The notes under the pieces are model-generated. The model was not told the DNA's origin and did not search any database. It saw nothing but the letters and a program-made list of their open reading frames with translations. From Methylovirgula sp. (lineage in GTDB: Bacteria > Pseudomonadota > Alphaproteobacteria > Rhizobiales > Beijerinckiaceae), in NCBI RefSeq assembly GCF_037200945.1, contig NZ_JBBCGP010000001.1:3284501-3348500 (forward strand): a stretch of DNA of 64,000 bases. The letters are read 5' to 3'. This document shows, in pieces, positions 10,907 to 19,644 of the stretch (position 1 is its first letter; each line of letters opens with the position of its first letter). The position numbers and the translations under genes were made by a program.

Positions 10907-13648
10907 TTGGCCGATAATAACGAAAACGGCGCCGGACCCACGGATTCGGACGTCCGTCCGGTCTCTATTTCTGACGAAATGCGCCGCTCCTATCTCGATT
11001 ACGCGATGAGCGTGATCGTCAGCCGGGCGCTCCCCGATGTGCGCGACGGCCTGAAGCCGGTGCACCGGCGCATCCTCTTTTCGATGTATGAAAACAATTA
11101 TCTGCCGGACCGGCCCTATAACAAATCGGCGCGCGTCACCGGCGATACGATGGGCAAGTATCATCCGCACGGCAACCTCGCGATTTATGATGCGCTGGTG
11201 CGTATGGCGCAGCCGTTTTCGATGCGGCTGCCGCTCATCGACGGCCAGGGCAATTTCGGCTCGGTCGATGGCGATCCACCGGCGGCCGAACGCTACACCG
11301 AGGTGCGTCTTGCGACCTCCGCGCTGCCGTTGCTTGACGATCTCGACAACGAGACGGTCGATTTTCAGGCGAACTATGATGGCCGCGAACACGAGCCCGT
11401 CGTTCTTCCCGCGAAATTTCCCAATCTGCTCGTCAATGGCGCCGGCGGCATCGCCGTCGGCATGGCGACGAACATTCCACCGCACAATCTTGGCGAAGTG
11501 ATCGACGCGGTGTTCGCGCTCATCGACCGGCCCGAGATCAGCATCGAAGAGCTGATCGCAATCGTCCCCGGACCTGATTTCCCGACCGGTGGCAATATCA
11601 TTGGCCGTGGCGGCATTCGCGCCGCTTATCTCAACGGTCGCGGCTCTATCCTCGTGCGCGCCAAGGTCGAGGTCGAGGAAATCCGCAAGGAGCGCGAGGC
11701 GCTCATCGTCACCGAAATTCCGTATCAGGTGAACAAAGCCACGCTGGTCGAGAAAATCGCCGAGCTCGTGCGCGAGAAGAAAGTCGAAGGCATTTCCGAC
11801 CTGCGCGACGAGTCCGATCGCCAGGGCATGCGCATCGTCATTGAGCTGAAGCGCGATGCTGTGGCCGATGTCGTGCTGAACCAGCTCTGGCGCTTCACGT
11901 CGCTGCAATCGAGCTTCCCGGCCAATATGATCGCGCTCAACGGCGGACGGCCGGAGACGCTGAACCTCAAGGACTTCCTGCGAGCCTTCGTGGATTTCCG
12001 CGAAGAGGTCGTCACGCGCCGCACGAAATTCCTGCTCGGCAAGGCGCGCGATGCGGCGCATCTGCAAGTCGGTCTCGCCATCGCCGTCGCCAATATCGAC
12101 GAGGTCATTCGCGTCATCCGCACCTCGCCCGATGCGGCGACAGCACGTGAAGCCTTGATGAGCCGCGAATGGCCGGCGCGCGATATGGCGCCGCTCATCG
12201 CGCTGATCGCCGATCCGCGCCATGTGCTGTCAGCAGACGGCATGTGCCGGCTTTCCGAGGCGCAAGCGCGTGGTATCCTGGAGCTACGCTTGCAGCGCCT
12301 CACGGCGCTCGGCCGTGATGAAATCGGCCAGGCGCTGGAAAAGCACGCCGCCGAGATCGCAGATTATCTCGACATTCTGCGCTCGCGTGCGCGACTCTTC
12401 GGCATCATCAAGGATGAGTTGCTGGCGGTTAAACTCGCGCATGCGACACCGCGCCGCTCGATCATCCTAGATAGCGACGCCGATTTCGAAGACGAGGATT
12501 TCATTCAGCGTGAGGATGTCGTCGTCGTCGTTTCGCATGCAGGCTACATCAAACGCGTGCCGCTCTCGGCGTATCGCGCGCAGCGTCGCGGCGGCAAAGG
12601 CCGCACCGGCATGCAGACGCGCGACGAGGATTTTGTCGCCAAATTGTTCGTTGCTTCGACGCACACGCCGGTGCTGTTCTTCTCGTCGCTTGGGCAAGCC
12701 TACAAGGAAAAGGTCTGGCGTCTCCCCGCGTCCGCCCCGCAGGCGCGCGGCAAGGCGTTGGTCAACATTCTACCGCTCGAACAGGGCGAGCGCATCACGA
12801 CGATCATGCCGTTGCCGGAAGACGAAGAGCAATGGGAAAAGCTCGACGTAATTTTCGCGACGACGCGCGGCACTGTGCGGCGCAACAAACTCTCCGACTT
12901 CGCCCAGGTCAATCGCGCCGGCAAGATCGCCATGAAGCTCGATCCCGGCGAAGAGATCGTCAACGTCCAGATCTGCAACGAGAATGACGATGTCCTGCTG
13001 ACGAGCGCGGACGGCCAGTGCATCCGCTTCCCGGTGACTGACGTTCGCGTCTTCAAGGGCCGCGATTCGATGGGCGTGCGTGGCATCTCGCTTGGCGAAG
13101 GCGATCGCGTCATTTCGCTGGCTATCCTTCACCATATCGAAGCCGACAGCGGCGAGCGTACGGCCTATCTCAAGATGCGCCGCGCCATTGCCGGGGAGAC
13201 TGAGGCGACCGAAGCTGTAAACGACGACACGAATGGCGAAGAGGCAGCCGCCGCCGCGCTGTCCTCCGAGCGCTATGCGCAAATGTCGGCCGCGGAGGAA
13301 ATCATCCTGACGATTTCAGCGAACGGTTACGGCAAGCGCACGTCGTCCTACGAGTATCGGATCACCGGGCGTGGCGGCAAAGGCATCGTCGCGATGGCCG
13401 TAAACCCGCGCAACGGGCAACTCGTGGCCTCAATGCCGGTCGAGGAGACCGACGGAATCATGCTGGTCACAAATGGTGGCCAGATGATCCGCTGCCCGGT
13501 CGAAGGCATCCGCGTTGCCGGCCGTAGCACGCAAGGCGTGATCGTCTTTAACACCGCCGAGGACGAGCGTGTCGTCAGCGTTGAGTGCATCAGCGAAGAT
13601 GAAGCAGCGGAAAACGGCGAGGCTTCGGACGAAACCGCAAGCGAGTAA
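10907..13648 (+). CDS. gyrA: DNA gyrase subunit A
   Basis: Catalytic breakage-reunion subunit of gyrase, which supercoils DNA with GyrB. The 913 residues include the N-terminal SDEMRRSYLDYAMSVIVSRA block, the winged-helix domain with the catalytic Tyr (RYTEVR, about residue 130), and a C-terminal beta-pinwheel with the GyrA-box RRGGKG near residue 563. An in-frame TGA lies 9 nt upstream, so TTG at 10907 is the only plausible start. In the quinolone-determining loop the residues aligned to E. coli Asp82-Ser83 are Asn90-Leu91 (HPHGNLAIYD). An insert with many Glu/Ala residues precedes the last blade. Confidence 0.97.
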   Translation: MADNNENGAGPTDSDVRPVSISDEMRRSYLDYAMSVIVSRALPDVRDGLKPVHRRILFSMYENNYLPDRPYNKSARVTGDTMGKYHPHGNLAIYDALVRMAQPFSMRLPLIDGQGNFGSVDGDPPAAERYTEVRLATSALPLLDDLDNETVDFQANYDGREHEPVVLPAKFPNLLVNGAGGIAVGMATNIPPHNLGEVIDAVFALIDRPEISIEELIAIVPGPDFPTGGNIIGRGGIRAAYLNGRGSILVRAKVEVEEIRKEREALIVTEIPYQVNKATLVEKIAELVREKKVEGISDLRDESDRQGMRIVIELKRDAVADVVLNQLWRFTSLQSSFPANMIALNGGRPETLNLKDFLRAFVDFREEVVTRRTKFLLGKARDAAHLQVGLAIAVANIDEVIRVIRTSPDAATAREALMSREWPARDMAPLIALIADPRHVLSADGMCRLSEAQARGILELRLQRLTALGRDEIGQALEKHAAEIADYLDILRSRARLFGIIKDELLAVKLAHATPRRSIILDSDADFEDEDFIQREDVVVVVSHAGYIKRVPLSAYRAQRRGGKGRTGMQTRDEDFVAKLFVASTHTPVLFFSSLGQAYKEKVWRLPASAPQARGKALVNILPLEQGERITTIMPLPEDEEQWEKLDVIFATTRGTVRRNKLSDFAQVNRAGKIAMKLDPGEEIVNVQICNENDDVLLTSADGQCIRFPVTDVRVFKGRDSMGVRGISLGEGDRVISLAILHHIEADSGERTAYLKMRRAIAGETEATEAVNDDTNGEEAAAAALSSERYAQMSAAEEIILTISANGYGKRTSSYEYRITGRGGKGIVAMAVNPRNGQLVASMPVEETDGIMLVTNGGQMIRCPVEGIRVAGRSTQGVIVFNTAEDERVVSVECISEDEAAENGEASDETASE

Positions 13649-13706
13649 TCACGGCGCGGGAGAGGGGAGATTTGCCCCTGCCCGCGCCCTCGGCTAGAAG
13701 TCCGCG

Positions 13707-14210
13707 ATGACCATCAAGGCGCTCTATACCGGCACGTTCGACCCGTTGACCAACGGGCACGTCGATATCATCGCGCGCGCGGCGCGTTTCTGCGACGAGC
13801 TTGTGGTCGCGATCGGTGTGCATCCGGGCAAGACGCCGATGTTTTCCGCGGCCGAGCGCACTGATTTCATCCGCGCTGCTTGCGGCGGTCTCACGGCAAA
13901 CCATTCCTGCAAATTATCGGTGCTGACGTTTTCCGGGCTTGCCGTAACGGCGGCGCGGGAAGCCGGCGCAACGCTTCTGGTCCGCGGCCTGCGCGACGGC
14001 ACCGATCTCGATTATGAAGCGCAGATGACAGGCATGAATGCGATCATGGCGCCAGAGATCGAAACGATTTTCCTGGCAGCCTCTCCGCAAGTTCGTCACA
14101 TTGCCGCGACATTGGTGCGCCAAATCGCGCTGCTCGGGGGCGATATCGCGCCTTTCGTGCCTGATGTCGTCGCCAAAGCCCTCGCCGTAAAACTCAACAA
14201 CGCGCCTTAA
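13707..14210 (+). CDS. coaD: Phosphopantetheine adenylyltransferase
   Basis: Transfers AMP from ATP to 4'-phosphopantetheine, the penultimate step of coenzyme A synthesis. At 167 residues it has the normal length; the nucleotidyltransferase signature TGTFDPLTNGH is at residues 8-18 and the second substrate motif RGLRDGTDLDYE follows near residue 92. The C-terminal RHIAATLVRQIALLGG helix is typical. It lies 58 bp after gyrA and 18 bp before the first cyclophilin, an arrangement common in Hyphomicrobiales. Confidence 0.95.
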   Translation: MTIKALYTGTFDPLTNGHVDIIARAARFCDELVVAIGVHPGKTPMFSAAERTDFIRAACGGLTANHSCKLSVLTFSGLAVTAAREAGATLLVRGLRDGTDLDYEAQMTGMNAIMAPEIETIFLAASPQVRHIAATLVRQIALLGGDIAPFVPDVVAKALAVKLNNAP

Positions 14211-14228
14211 GCTTTCCAAGGAGGAAAT

Positions 14229-14777
14229 ATGCACCTCGTCCGCCGCAGTCTTCTGGCTGTCTTCGCCTTCATGTTCCTGACTGCGCCGCTTGCTGCGGCC
14301 GATCTCAAAAACGAGATCTATCTTTATACCAAGGACGGGCGCGTCACGCTCCTGCTGCGGCCTGATCTCGCGCCGAAGACCGTCGAGCAGATCAAGATTC
14401 TGACCAAGCGCGGCTTCTTCAACGGCCTCAAGTTTCATCGCGTGATCGACGGCTTCATGGCGCAGACGGGCGATCCGACCGGCACCGGCACCGGTGGTTC
14501 CGATCTGCCGAACGTGCCCGCCGAATTCAACAAAGCGCATTTCAAGCGCGGCTCGCTCGGCATGGCGCGCGCCGATGATCCGAATTCCGGCAATTCGCAA
14601 TTCTTCATCTGCTTTGGCGATGCCGGATTTCTCGACGGCCAGTACACGAACTTCGGCGAAGTCATCGATGGCATGGATGTCGTCGACAAGATCAAGAAGG
14701 GCTCGCAGGCCGACAACGGCACCGTCACCGACCCGGACAAGATCGTGAAGATGGAACTCGCGACTGACACAAAGTAA
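14229..14777 (+). CDS. Exported cyclophilin-type peptidyl-prolyl isomerase
   Basis: A 182-residue cyclophilin preceded by a cleavable signal peptide (basic MHLVRRS, hydrophobic LLAVFAFMFLTAPL, likely cleavage after LAAA), so it should act on folding proteins in the periplasm. The core motifs FHRVIDGFMAQTGDPTGTG and SQFFICFGDAGFLDGQYTNF carry the catalytic Arg and substrate-pocket Phe and Gln. A GGAGG site sits 5-10 nt upstream. It is the first of two tandem paralogues; the second lacks a signal peptide. Confidence 0.93.
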   Translation: MHLVRRSLLAVFAFMFLTAPLAAADLKNEIYLYTKDGRVTLLLRPDLAPKTVEQIKILTKRGFFNGLKFHRVIDGFMAQTGDPTGTGTGGSDLPNVPAEFNKAHFKRGSLGMARADDPNSGNSQFFICFGDAGFLDGQYTNFGEVIDGMDVVDKIKKGSQADNGTVTDPDKIVKMELATDTK

Positions 14778-14881
14778 CGCCTTGCTGGCTAGCGCGGCCA
14801 AGCCCGCGCTAGCCTTTGCGAAGGTTTACCTTGCGGCTGGCTTCGACTATGGGAAGCCCAATACAAATTGGAGGCATCGGC

Positions 14882-15337
14882 ATGGCGGAAGCCGGCAACA
14901 CCCTAACTCTCGAAACGACCAAGGGCCCCGTGGTGATTGAACTGCGGCCTGATCTCGCGCCCAATCATGTCGCGCATATCAAGAAGCTCGTCGATGAGCA
15001 CTTCTACGATGGCGTCGCGTTTCATCGCGTCATCGATGGGTTCATGGCGCAGACCGGCTGCCCGCATGGCACCGGCACCGGCGGCTCGAAATACCCGAAC
15101 CTGAAGGCCGAGTTCAATGCGGAGCCGCATGTGCGCGGCACCGTTTCGATGGCGCGGGCGCAAAGCCCCGATTCGGCGAATTCGCAATTCTTCATCTGCT
15201 TCGATGACGCGCGCTTCCTCGACAAGCAATATACGGTTTGGGGCAAGGTCGTCTCTGGCATGGAGAATATCGACACGATCAAGCGCGGCGAACCGGTGCG
15301 CGATCCGGACCGAATCGTCTCCGCCAAATTGAGCTAA
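14882..15337 (+). CDS. ppiB: Cytoplasmic cyclophilin-type peptidyl-prolyl isomerase
   Basis: A 151-residue single-domain cyclophilin. I start it at ATG 14882 (MAEAGNTLTLET) with GGAGG 7 nt upstream; longer in-frame starts have no ribosome site. Motifs FHRVIDGFMAQTGCPHGTG, SQFFICFDDARFLDKQYTVW and the MARAQSPDSANSQFF loop match the family. No signal peptide is present, so it is cytosolic, complementing the exported paralogue just upstream. It is followed by a palindromic repeat before queA. Confidence 0.93.
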   Translation: MAEAGNTLTLETTKGPVVIELRPDLAPNHVAHIKKLVDEHFYDGVAFHRVIDGFMAQTGCPHGTGTGGSKYPNLKAEFNAEPHVRGTVSMARAQSPDSANSQFFICFDDARFLDKQYTVWGKVVSGMENIDTIKRGEPVRDPDRIVSAKLS

Positions 15338-15349
15338 CATTGCGCAATT

Positions 15350-15427
15350 CCGTCATTGCGAGCGAAACGAAGCAATCCAGAGAAAAAGACTGGATTGCTT
15401 CTTCGCTTTTGCGCCCAGCAATGACGG
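15350..15427. repeat. REP-like palindromic repeat (CGTCATTGCGAGCG type)
   Basis: The left arm (15350-15380, starting CCGTCATTGCGAGCG and ending GCAATCCAG) is the imperfect reverse complement of the right arm (15390-15427, starting CTGGATTGCTTC and ending CAATGACGG), with a 9-nt loop. This is a dispersed repeat of Hyphomicrobiales intergenic DNA. It fills the gap between ppiB and queA, ending 9 bp before the queA start. Half of a related copy lies in the dnaE2 leader at 37403-37432. Confidence 0.75.
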
Positions 15428-15436
15428 CTGGATGAT

Positions 15437-16504
15437 ATGCGTGTCGATCTTTTCGATTTCGATCTGCCGCCCGAGCGGATCGCCTTGCGCCCGGCGGTCC
15501 CGCGCGATACGGCACGGATGCTGATCGTCACGCCCGGCGAATCTGAATTGTTCAAAGATCGGACGATCCGCGACCTGCCGGACTTTCTGCGCCCGGGCGA
15601 TATCCTTGTCGTCAACAATACACGCGTCATCCCCGCCCGGCTCGAAGGTGTGCGCAGCCGCGGCACGACACAAGCCAAGATCGAAGTGCTGCTGCACAAG
15701 CGCGTTTCCGCCAACACATGGCGCGCGTTTGCGAAGGGCGCCAAGAAACTGCAACGCGGCGACACGATCGCTTTCGCGCGCAATGGGGCGGCGACTCTCG
15801 AAGCTGAAGTGCTCGAAAATTTCGGCGAGGGCGAAGTCTTGCTTACTTTCGCGCTCGCTGGCGACGATCTCGATCGCACCGTCGAAAAGCTCGGCGCCAT
15901 GCCTCTGCCGCCTTATATCGCCGGCAAACGCCCGGCCGATGCGCAAGATGCGGATGATTATCAAAGTCTCTTCGCGACCCACCGCGGCGCGGTCGCGGCG
16001 CCAACCGCGAGCCTGCATTTCACGCCCGCACTGAAAACGGCAATCGCCAAGCGGGGCGTTGACATCGCGGAGATCACCCTGCACGTCGGCGCCGGAACAT
16101 TTCTGCCCGTGAAGTCAGACGACACAAACGCGCATAACATGCATGCCGAATGGGGCGAGATCGACGCGGAGATAGCGGCGCGGCTGAATGCGGCACGCGC
16201 GGCGGGCGGCCGCATCGTTGCGCTGGGCACGACATCGTTGCGTCTGCTCGAATCCGCAGCAACAGCCGATGGTCAGATTGCGCCCTTTTCTGGCGATACC
16301 GCGATTTTCATCACGCCGGGTTATCGCTTCAAAGCCGTCGATCTGCTGCTCACCAATTTCCATCTGCCGCGCTCGACGCTCTTCATGCTCGTCTCGGCCT
16401 TTAGCGGGCTCGAAACAATGCAAGCCGTCTATCGGCATGCGATTGCCACGGACTATCGTTTCTATTCTTATGGCGACGCATGCCTGCTCGCCCCGCAATC
16501 ATGA
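15437..16504 (+). CDS. queA: S-adenosylmethionine:tRNA ribosyltransferase-isomerase
   Basis: Converts preQ1-modified tRNA to epoxyqueuosine tRNA using the ribosyl part of SAM. The 355 residues start with the family signature VDLFDFDLPPERIALRPA and contain FATHRGAVAAPTASLHFT and HVGAGTFLPVKSDD, both strongly conserved in QueA. The stop overlaps the tgt start as ATGA, so the two queuosine enzymes are translationally coupled. The RBS is weak, and the palindromic repeat lies directly upstream. Confidence 0.96.
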   Translation: MRVDLFDFDLPPERIALRPAVPRDTARMLIVTPGESELFKDRTIRDLPDFLRPGDILVVNNTRVIPARLEGVRSRGTTQAKIEVLLHKRVSANTWRAFAKGAKKLQRGDTIAFARNGAATLEAEVLENFGEGEVLLTFALAGDDLDRTVEKLGAMPLPPYIAGKRPADAQDADDYQSLFATHRGAVAAPTASLHFTPALKTAIAKRGVDIAEITLHVGAGTFLPVKSDDTNAHNMHAEWGEIDAEIAARLNAARAAGGRIVALGTTSLRLLESAATADGQIAPFSGDTAIFITPGYRFKAVDLLLTNFHLPRSTLFMLVSAFSGLETMQAVYRHAIATDYRFYSYGDACLLAPQS

Positions 16505-17634
16505 CGACCTCGCTCACATTCGACATTCACGCCAAGGACCGCAATGCGCGCACAGGCGCAATCAATTTGCCGCGCGGTACGATCCGTACGCCCGCCTTCA
16601 TGCCGGTCGGCACAGCTGCGACCGTCAAGGCGATGTTCCCGCAAGATGTTCATGCGCTCGGCGCCGATATCGTCCTCGCCAATACCTATCATCTGATGTT
16701 GCGGCCGGGGGCCGAGCGCGTCGCCGCGTTGGGCGGCCTGCATAGGTTCATGAATTGGCAATGGCCGATCCTCACTGATTCCGGCGGCTTTCAGGTCATG
16801 TCGCTGTCAAAGCTGCGGAAGCTCGACGAAAGCGGCGTGACCTTTCAATCCCACATTGACGGCGCGCGGCATCATTTGACACCTGAACGCGCGATGGAAA
16901 TTCAGCGCCTGCTCGGCTCCGACATCCAGATGCAGCTCGATGAATGCGTGAAGCTGCCCGCGCCCGAGGCCGAGGTCGAGCGTGCCATGCGGCTTTCGTT
17001 GCGCTGGGCGGAGCGATGCAAGATCGCCTTCGGCGTGCAACCCGGCCATGCTCTCTTCGGCATTGTCCAGGGCGGCGCAAACCCGGCGCTTCGGCACGCG
17101 AGTGCCGAGGCGCTGGTTGATATGGGTTTCGACGGCTATGCGCTCGGCGGCCTTGCGGTAGGCGAGCCGCAAGAGGTGATGCTGGCCATGATCGAGGCAA
17201 GCGTTACGCATCTGCCGGCCGCGCGCCCGCGGTATCTGATGGGCGTGGGCTCGCCGGACGATCTCATCGAATCCGTGCGGCGCGGCATCGACATGTTCGA
17301 CTGCGTGATGCCGACGCGCGCGGGCCGCCACGGCCTCGTCTACAGCCGCTTCGGCCGGATCAATCTGCGCAACGCAAAACATGCCGACGATACGCGGCCC
17401 ATCGATCCGGAATCGTCTTGTGAAGCGGCGCGCGTCTACTCCCGCGCGTATCTGCACCATCTCGTGAAAGCCGGCGAAATTCTCGCCATGATGCTGCTGA
17501 CGACGATCAATCTTGCTTATTACGAAACGCTGATGGCCGAGGTCCGCGCCGCAATCGCCGCCGGGCGCTATCCGGACTTCTGTGCGGAAACGAAAGCCAA
17601 ATGGTCACGCGGCGAGTCGGCGCGCACCCCATAA
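16501..17634 (+). CDS. tgt: tRNA-guanine transglycosylase
   Basis: Exchanges G34 of GUN-anticodon tRNAs for preQ1, the step before QueA. I start at ATG 16501, which overlaps the queA stop, giving 377 residues. LTDSGGFQVMSLS carries the first catalytic Asp and FDCVMPTRAGRHGLVYS the nucleophilic Asp. The C-terminal zinc site is degenerate on a quick reading: I find SSCEAARVYSRAYLHHL, which supplies the Cys and His positions but not clearly a CxCxxC motif. The family call is not in doubt. A hairpin terminator follows. Confidence 0.95.
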   Translation: MTTSLTFDIHAKDRNARTGAINLPRGTIRTPAFMPVGTAATVKAMFPQDVHALGADIVLANTYHLMLRPGAERVAALGGLHRFMNWQWPILTDSGGFQVMSLSKLRKLDESGVTFQSHIDGARHHLTPERAMEIQRLLGSDIQMQLDECVKLPAPEAEVERAMRLSLRWAERCKIAFGVQPGHALFGIVQGGANPALRHASAEALVDMGFDGYALGGLAVGEPQEVMLAMIEASVTHLPAARPRYLMGVGSPDDLIESVRRGIDMFDCVMPTRAGRHGLVYSRFGRINLRNAKHADDTRPIDPESSCEAARVYSRAYLHHLVKAGEILAMMLLTTINLAYYETLMAEVRAAIAAGRYPDFCAETKAKWSRGESARTP

Positions 17635-17639
17635 AGCAA

Positions 17640-17678
17640 AAGGCGAAGCAGGCTCAAGGGCCCGACTTCGCCTTTCCG
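17640..17678 (+). terminator. Probable terminator after tgt
   Basis: AAGGCGAAG (17640-17648) pairs with CTTCGCCTT (17666-17674), a 9-bp perfect stem with a 17-nt loop. The trailing T-run is short, so efficiency is uncertain. It begins 5 bp after the tgt stop. Confidence 0.6.
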
Positions 17679-17837
17679 CTCCCTCGCCCTAGACCCTTTC
17701 CCGTCTGTTCCCGTTTGGGGATAGCGCGTTTCCACGCAGACGATGCGAAAGGGGTTCCTCCCACGACTTGGACTACGTACCCGTTCAGGAGAACTCGAAC
17801 GCTCTCAACTGGACGGTGGGCGTTTGTAGCTCACGCG

Positions 17838-17865
17838 TGACGCATTGTCACGCAGCAATGCGTCA
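17838..17865. promoter_or_regulatory. Perfect 10-bp inverted repeat upstream of thrB
   Basis: TGACGCATTG (17838-17847) and CAATGCGTCA (17856-17865) are exact inverted copies around an 8-nt spacer. There is no T-run after it, so a protein-binding site or RNA hairpin is more likely than a terminator. It lies about 160 bp before the thrB start. Confidence 0.45.
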
Positions 17866-18023
17866 TCCTGCTCTCAAAAAAGGCATAAAAATTCTTTTTT
17901 ATTCTCCTTTTTCAGGTAAAAATACCAACCAAGACTTGCGGCTCTCCTACGATCTTCTCCCCCCTTCCCAAGTGCTAAACCTGCGGGCAAGTTGGCCGCT
18001 CATTCCGAGTCGCGCACACGCTC

Positions 18024-18989
18024 ATGGCTGTCTATACTGAAGTTTCCGACACGGCCCTCGCGGGCTTTCTCGCCGATTACGATCTCGGCCAATTGCTTGC
18101 CTATAAAGGCATTGCCGAAGGCGTCGAAAATTCCAATTTTCTGCTGCATGTCGCCGCTGGATTCTTCATCCTGACGCTTTATGAAAAGCGCGTCCGCGCG
18201 AGCGACCTGCCGTTCTTCCTCGGCCTTATGGAACATCTTTCCGCGCGTGGTCTCGTCTGCCCCCAGCCGGTGAAAACCCGGCAGGGCGTCCTGCTTGGCA
18301 CGCTCGCGAGCAAGCCCGCCGCCATCGTGACTTTTCTCGAAGGCGTTTCGACGCGGATGCCGACGGTCGCGCATTGTGCGGCGCTCGGCGCAGCGCTGGG
18401 GCAATTGCATCTCGCGGGCGCTGATTTTCCGCACGAGCGCACGAACGATCTCTCAATGTCCGCGTGGCCCAACCTTTTCGCCCAGGCCGAAGATCGCGCC
18501 GATAGCGTCGAGCCTGGGCTCGCTGACTTTCTCGCAACCGAACTCTCGGCGCTTGCCGGACTTTGGCCGCAGAGCCTGCCGCGCGGGATCATCCACGCCG
18601 ATCTCTTTCCGGACAACGTTCTGTTCCTCGGCGACGATGTCTCAGGCTTGATCGACTTCTATTTCGCCTGCACAGATTTTCTCGCCTACGATCTCGCGAT
18701 CTGTCTCAACGCTTGGTGTTTCGAAGCGGATTTTTCGTTCAACATCACCAAAGGAAAGGCGCTGATCGACGCCTATCAAGCCTGCCGCCGATTGACCGAT
18801 GAAGAAGCCGCTGCTTTGCCTGTTCTCGCCCGCGGCGCTGCCCTGCGCTTCACCCTCACACGCCTCGTCGATTGGTTGAATGTTCCACCTGGCGCCCTCG
18901 TCCGGCCGAAAGATCCGCGCGAATATGCGCGCCGCCTGCGCTTTCACCAGCAGACCACGGGCGCGCAGAATCTCGGGTTGACGCGTTGA
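18024..18989 (+). CDS. thrB: Homoserine kinase (APH-fold, ThrB type of alphaproteobacteria)
   Basis: Phosphorylates homoserine for threonine synthesis. The 321 residues have the aminoglycoside-phosphotransferase/choline-kinase fold: GVENSNFLLH near residue 33 is the nucleotide loop, IIHADLFPDNVLF is the catalytic Brenner-type motif (Asp about 193), and GLIDFYFACTDFLAYDLA carries the metal-binding Asp. This is the alphaproteobacterial homoserine kinase, unrelated to the GHMP-type ThrB of E. coli. Its TGA stop overlaps the TTG start of rnhA, so the two are coupled. Confidence 0.9.
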   Translation: MAVYTEVSDTALAGFLADYDLGQLLAYKGIAEGVENSNFLLHVAAGFFILTLYEKRVRASDLPFFLGLMEHLSARGLVCPQPVKTRQGVLLGTLASKPAAIVTFLEGVSTRMPTVAHCAALGAALGQLHLAGADFPHERTNDLSMSAWPNLFAQAEDRADSVEPGLADFLATELSALAGLWPQSLPRGIIHADLFPDNVLFLGDDVSGLIDFYFACTDFLAYDLAICLNAWCFEADFSFNITKGKALIDAYQACRRLTDEEAAALPVLARGAALRFTLTRLVDWLNVPPGALVRPKDPREYARRLRFHQQTTGAQNLGLTR

Positions 18990-19429
18990 GTGAAAAGATC
19001 ACGATCTGGACGGACGGCGCCTGCTCCGGAAATCCCGGCCCCGGCGGCTGGGGCGCCGTCATGACATTCGGCGGGCATCGTAAGGAACTTGCGGGCGGCG
19101 AAGCGGCGACGACCAACAATCGCATGGAGCTCACCGCCGCGATCCGCGCTCTTGAAGCCTTGAAGCGGCCCTGTACTGTCGATCTCTATACGGATTCCGC
19201 CTATCTGCGCGGCGGCATCATGACCTGGCTCGCGGGCTGGAAGAAGAACGGCTGGCGCACGGCCGATAAAAAGCCGGTCAAGAATATCGAACTCTGGCAG
19301 GAACTCGAACAGGCCGCCGCGCCGCATAAGATCGTATGGCACTGGCTCAAAGGTCATGCCGGCGACCCGATGAATGAGCGCGCCGACGAATTGGCGCGTG
19401 AGGGAATGCGGCCATTTCTGCGAAAGTAG
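18986..19429 (+). CDS. rnhA: Ribonuclease HI
   Basis: Degrades the RNA strand of RNA:DNA hybrids. The frame is open far upstream inside thrB, but the protein begins naturally at TTG 18986 (MSEKITIWTDGACSGNPGPG), whose last two bases are part of the thrB stop. The 147 residues then match normal RNase HI. Catalytic acidic residues are seen in WTDGACSGNPG (Asp), NNRMELTAAI (Glu), LYTDSAYLRGG (Asp) and a C-terminal NERADELAREG (Asp). The thrB-rnhA overlap is common in this order. Confidence 0.95.
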   Translation: MSEKITIWTDGACSGNPGPGGWGAVMTFGGHRKELAGGEAATTNNRMELTAAIRALEALKRPCTVDLYTDSAYLRGGIMTWLAGWKKNGWRTADKKPVKNIELWQELEQAAAPHKIVWHWLKGHAGDPMNERADELAREGMRPFLRK

Positions 19430-19644
19430 CCGGCTGGCATATGATCGTAACAAGACGGCGCTAATGCTCGCTGAACTCGCGAGAGCGGTATTTTCTCCGA
19501 ACTTATCTTCTCGCGGTTTTCTCTCTTGTCGCGCTAAGATATATTCAACGGCGAAGCTGGATTGCGCGCGATGAGATTTCCGGTTCGCATCGCCCTTCCG
19601 TGTGTGCGAAGGATTGATGCCTCTCTGATCAGGAAAGTCCGAAC

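Larger units (their letters stand above)
17635..18023. other. Gene-free spacer between tgt and thrB
   Basis: About 390 bp with a terminator at its left end and a perfect 10-bp inverted repeat at 17838-17865. The stretch 17875-17935 is unusually AT-rich and could hold the thrB promoter. Short open frames here have no ribosome site or recognisable product. Confidence 0.55.

Noticed and set aside
10499..12223. 574-codon minus-strand frame across the esterase and gyrA
   Set aside because: Antisense to two well-defined genes, with no motifs of its own.
17768..18040. 90-codon frame in the tgt-thrB spacer
   Set aside because: It crosses the inverted repeat and AT-rich promoter-like tract and ends inside thrB; no recognisable protein.
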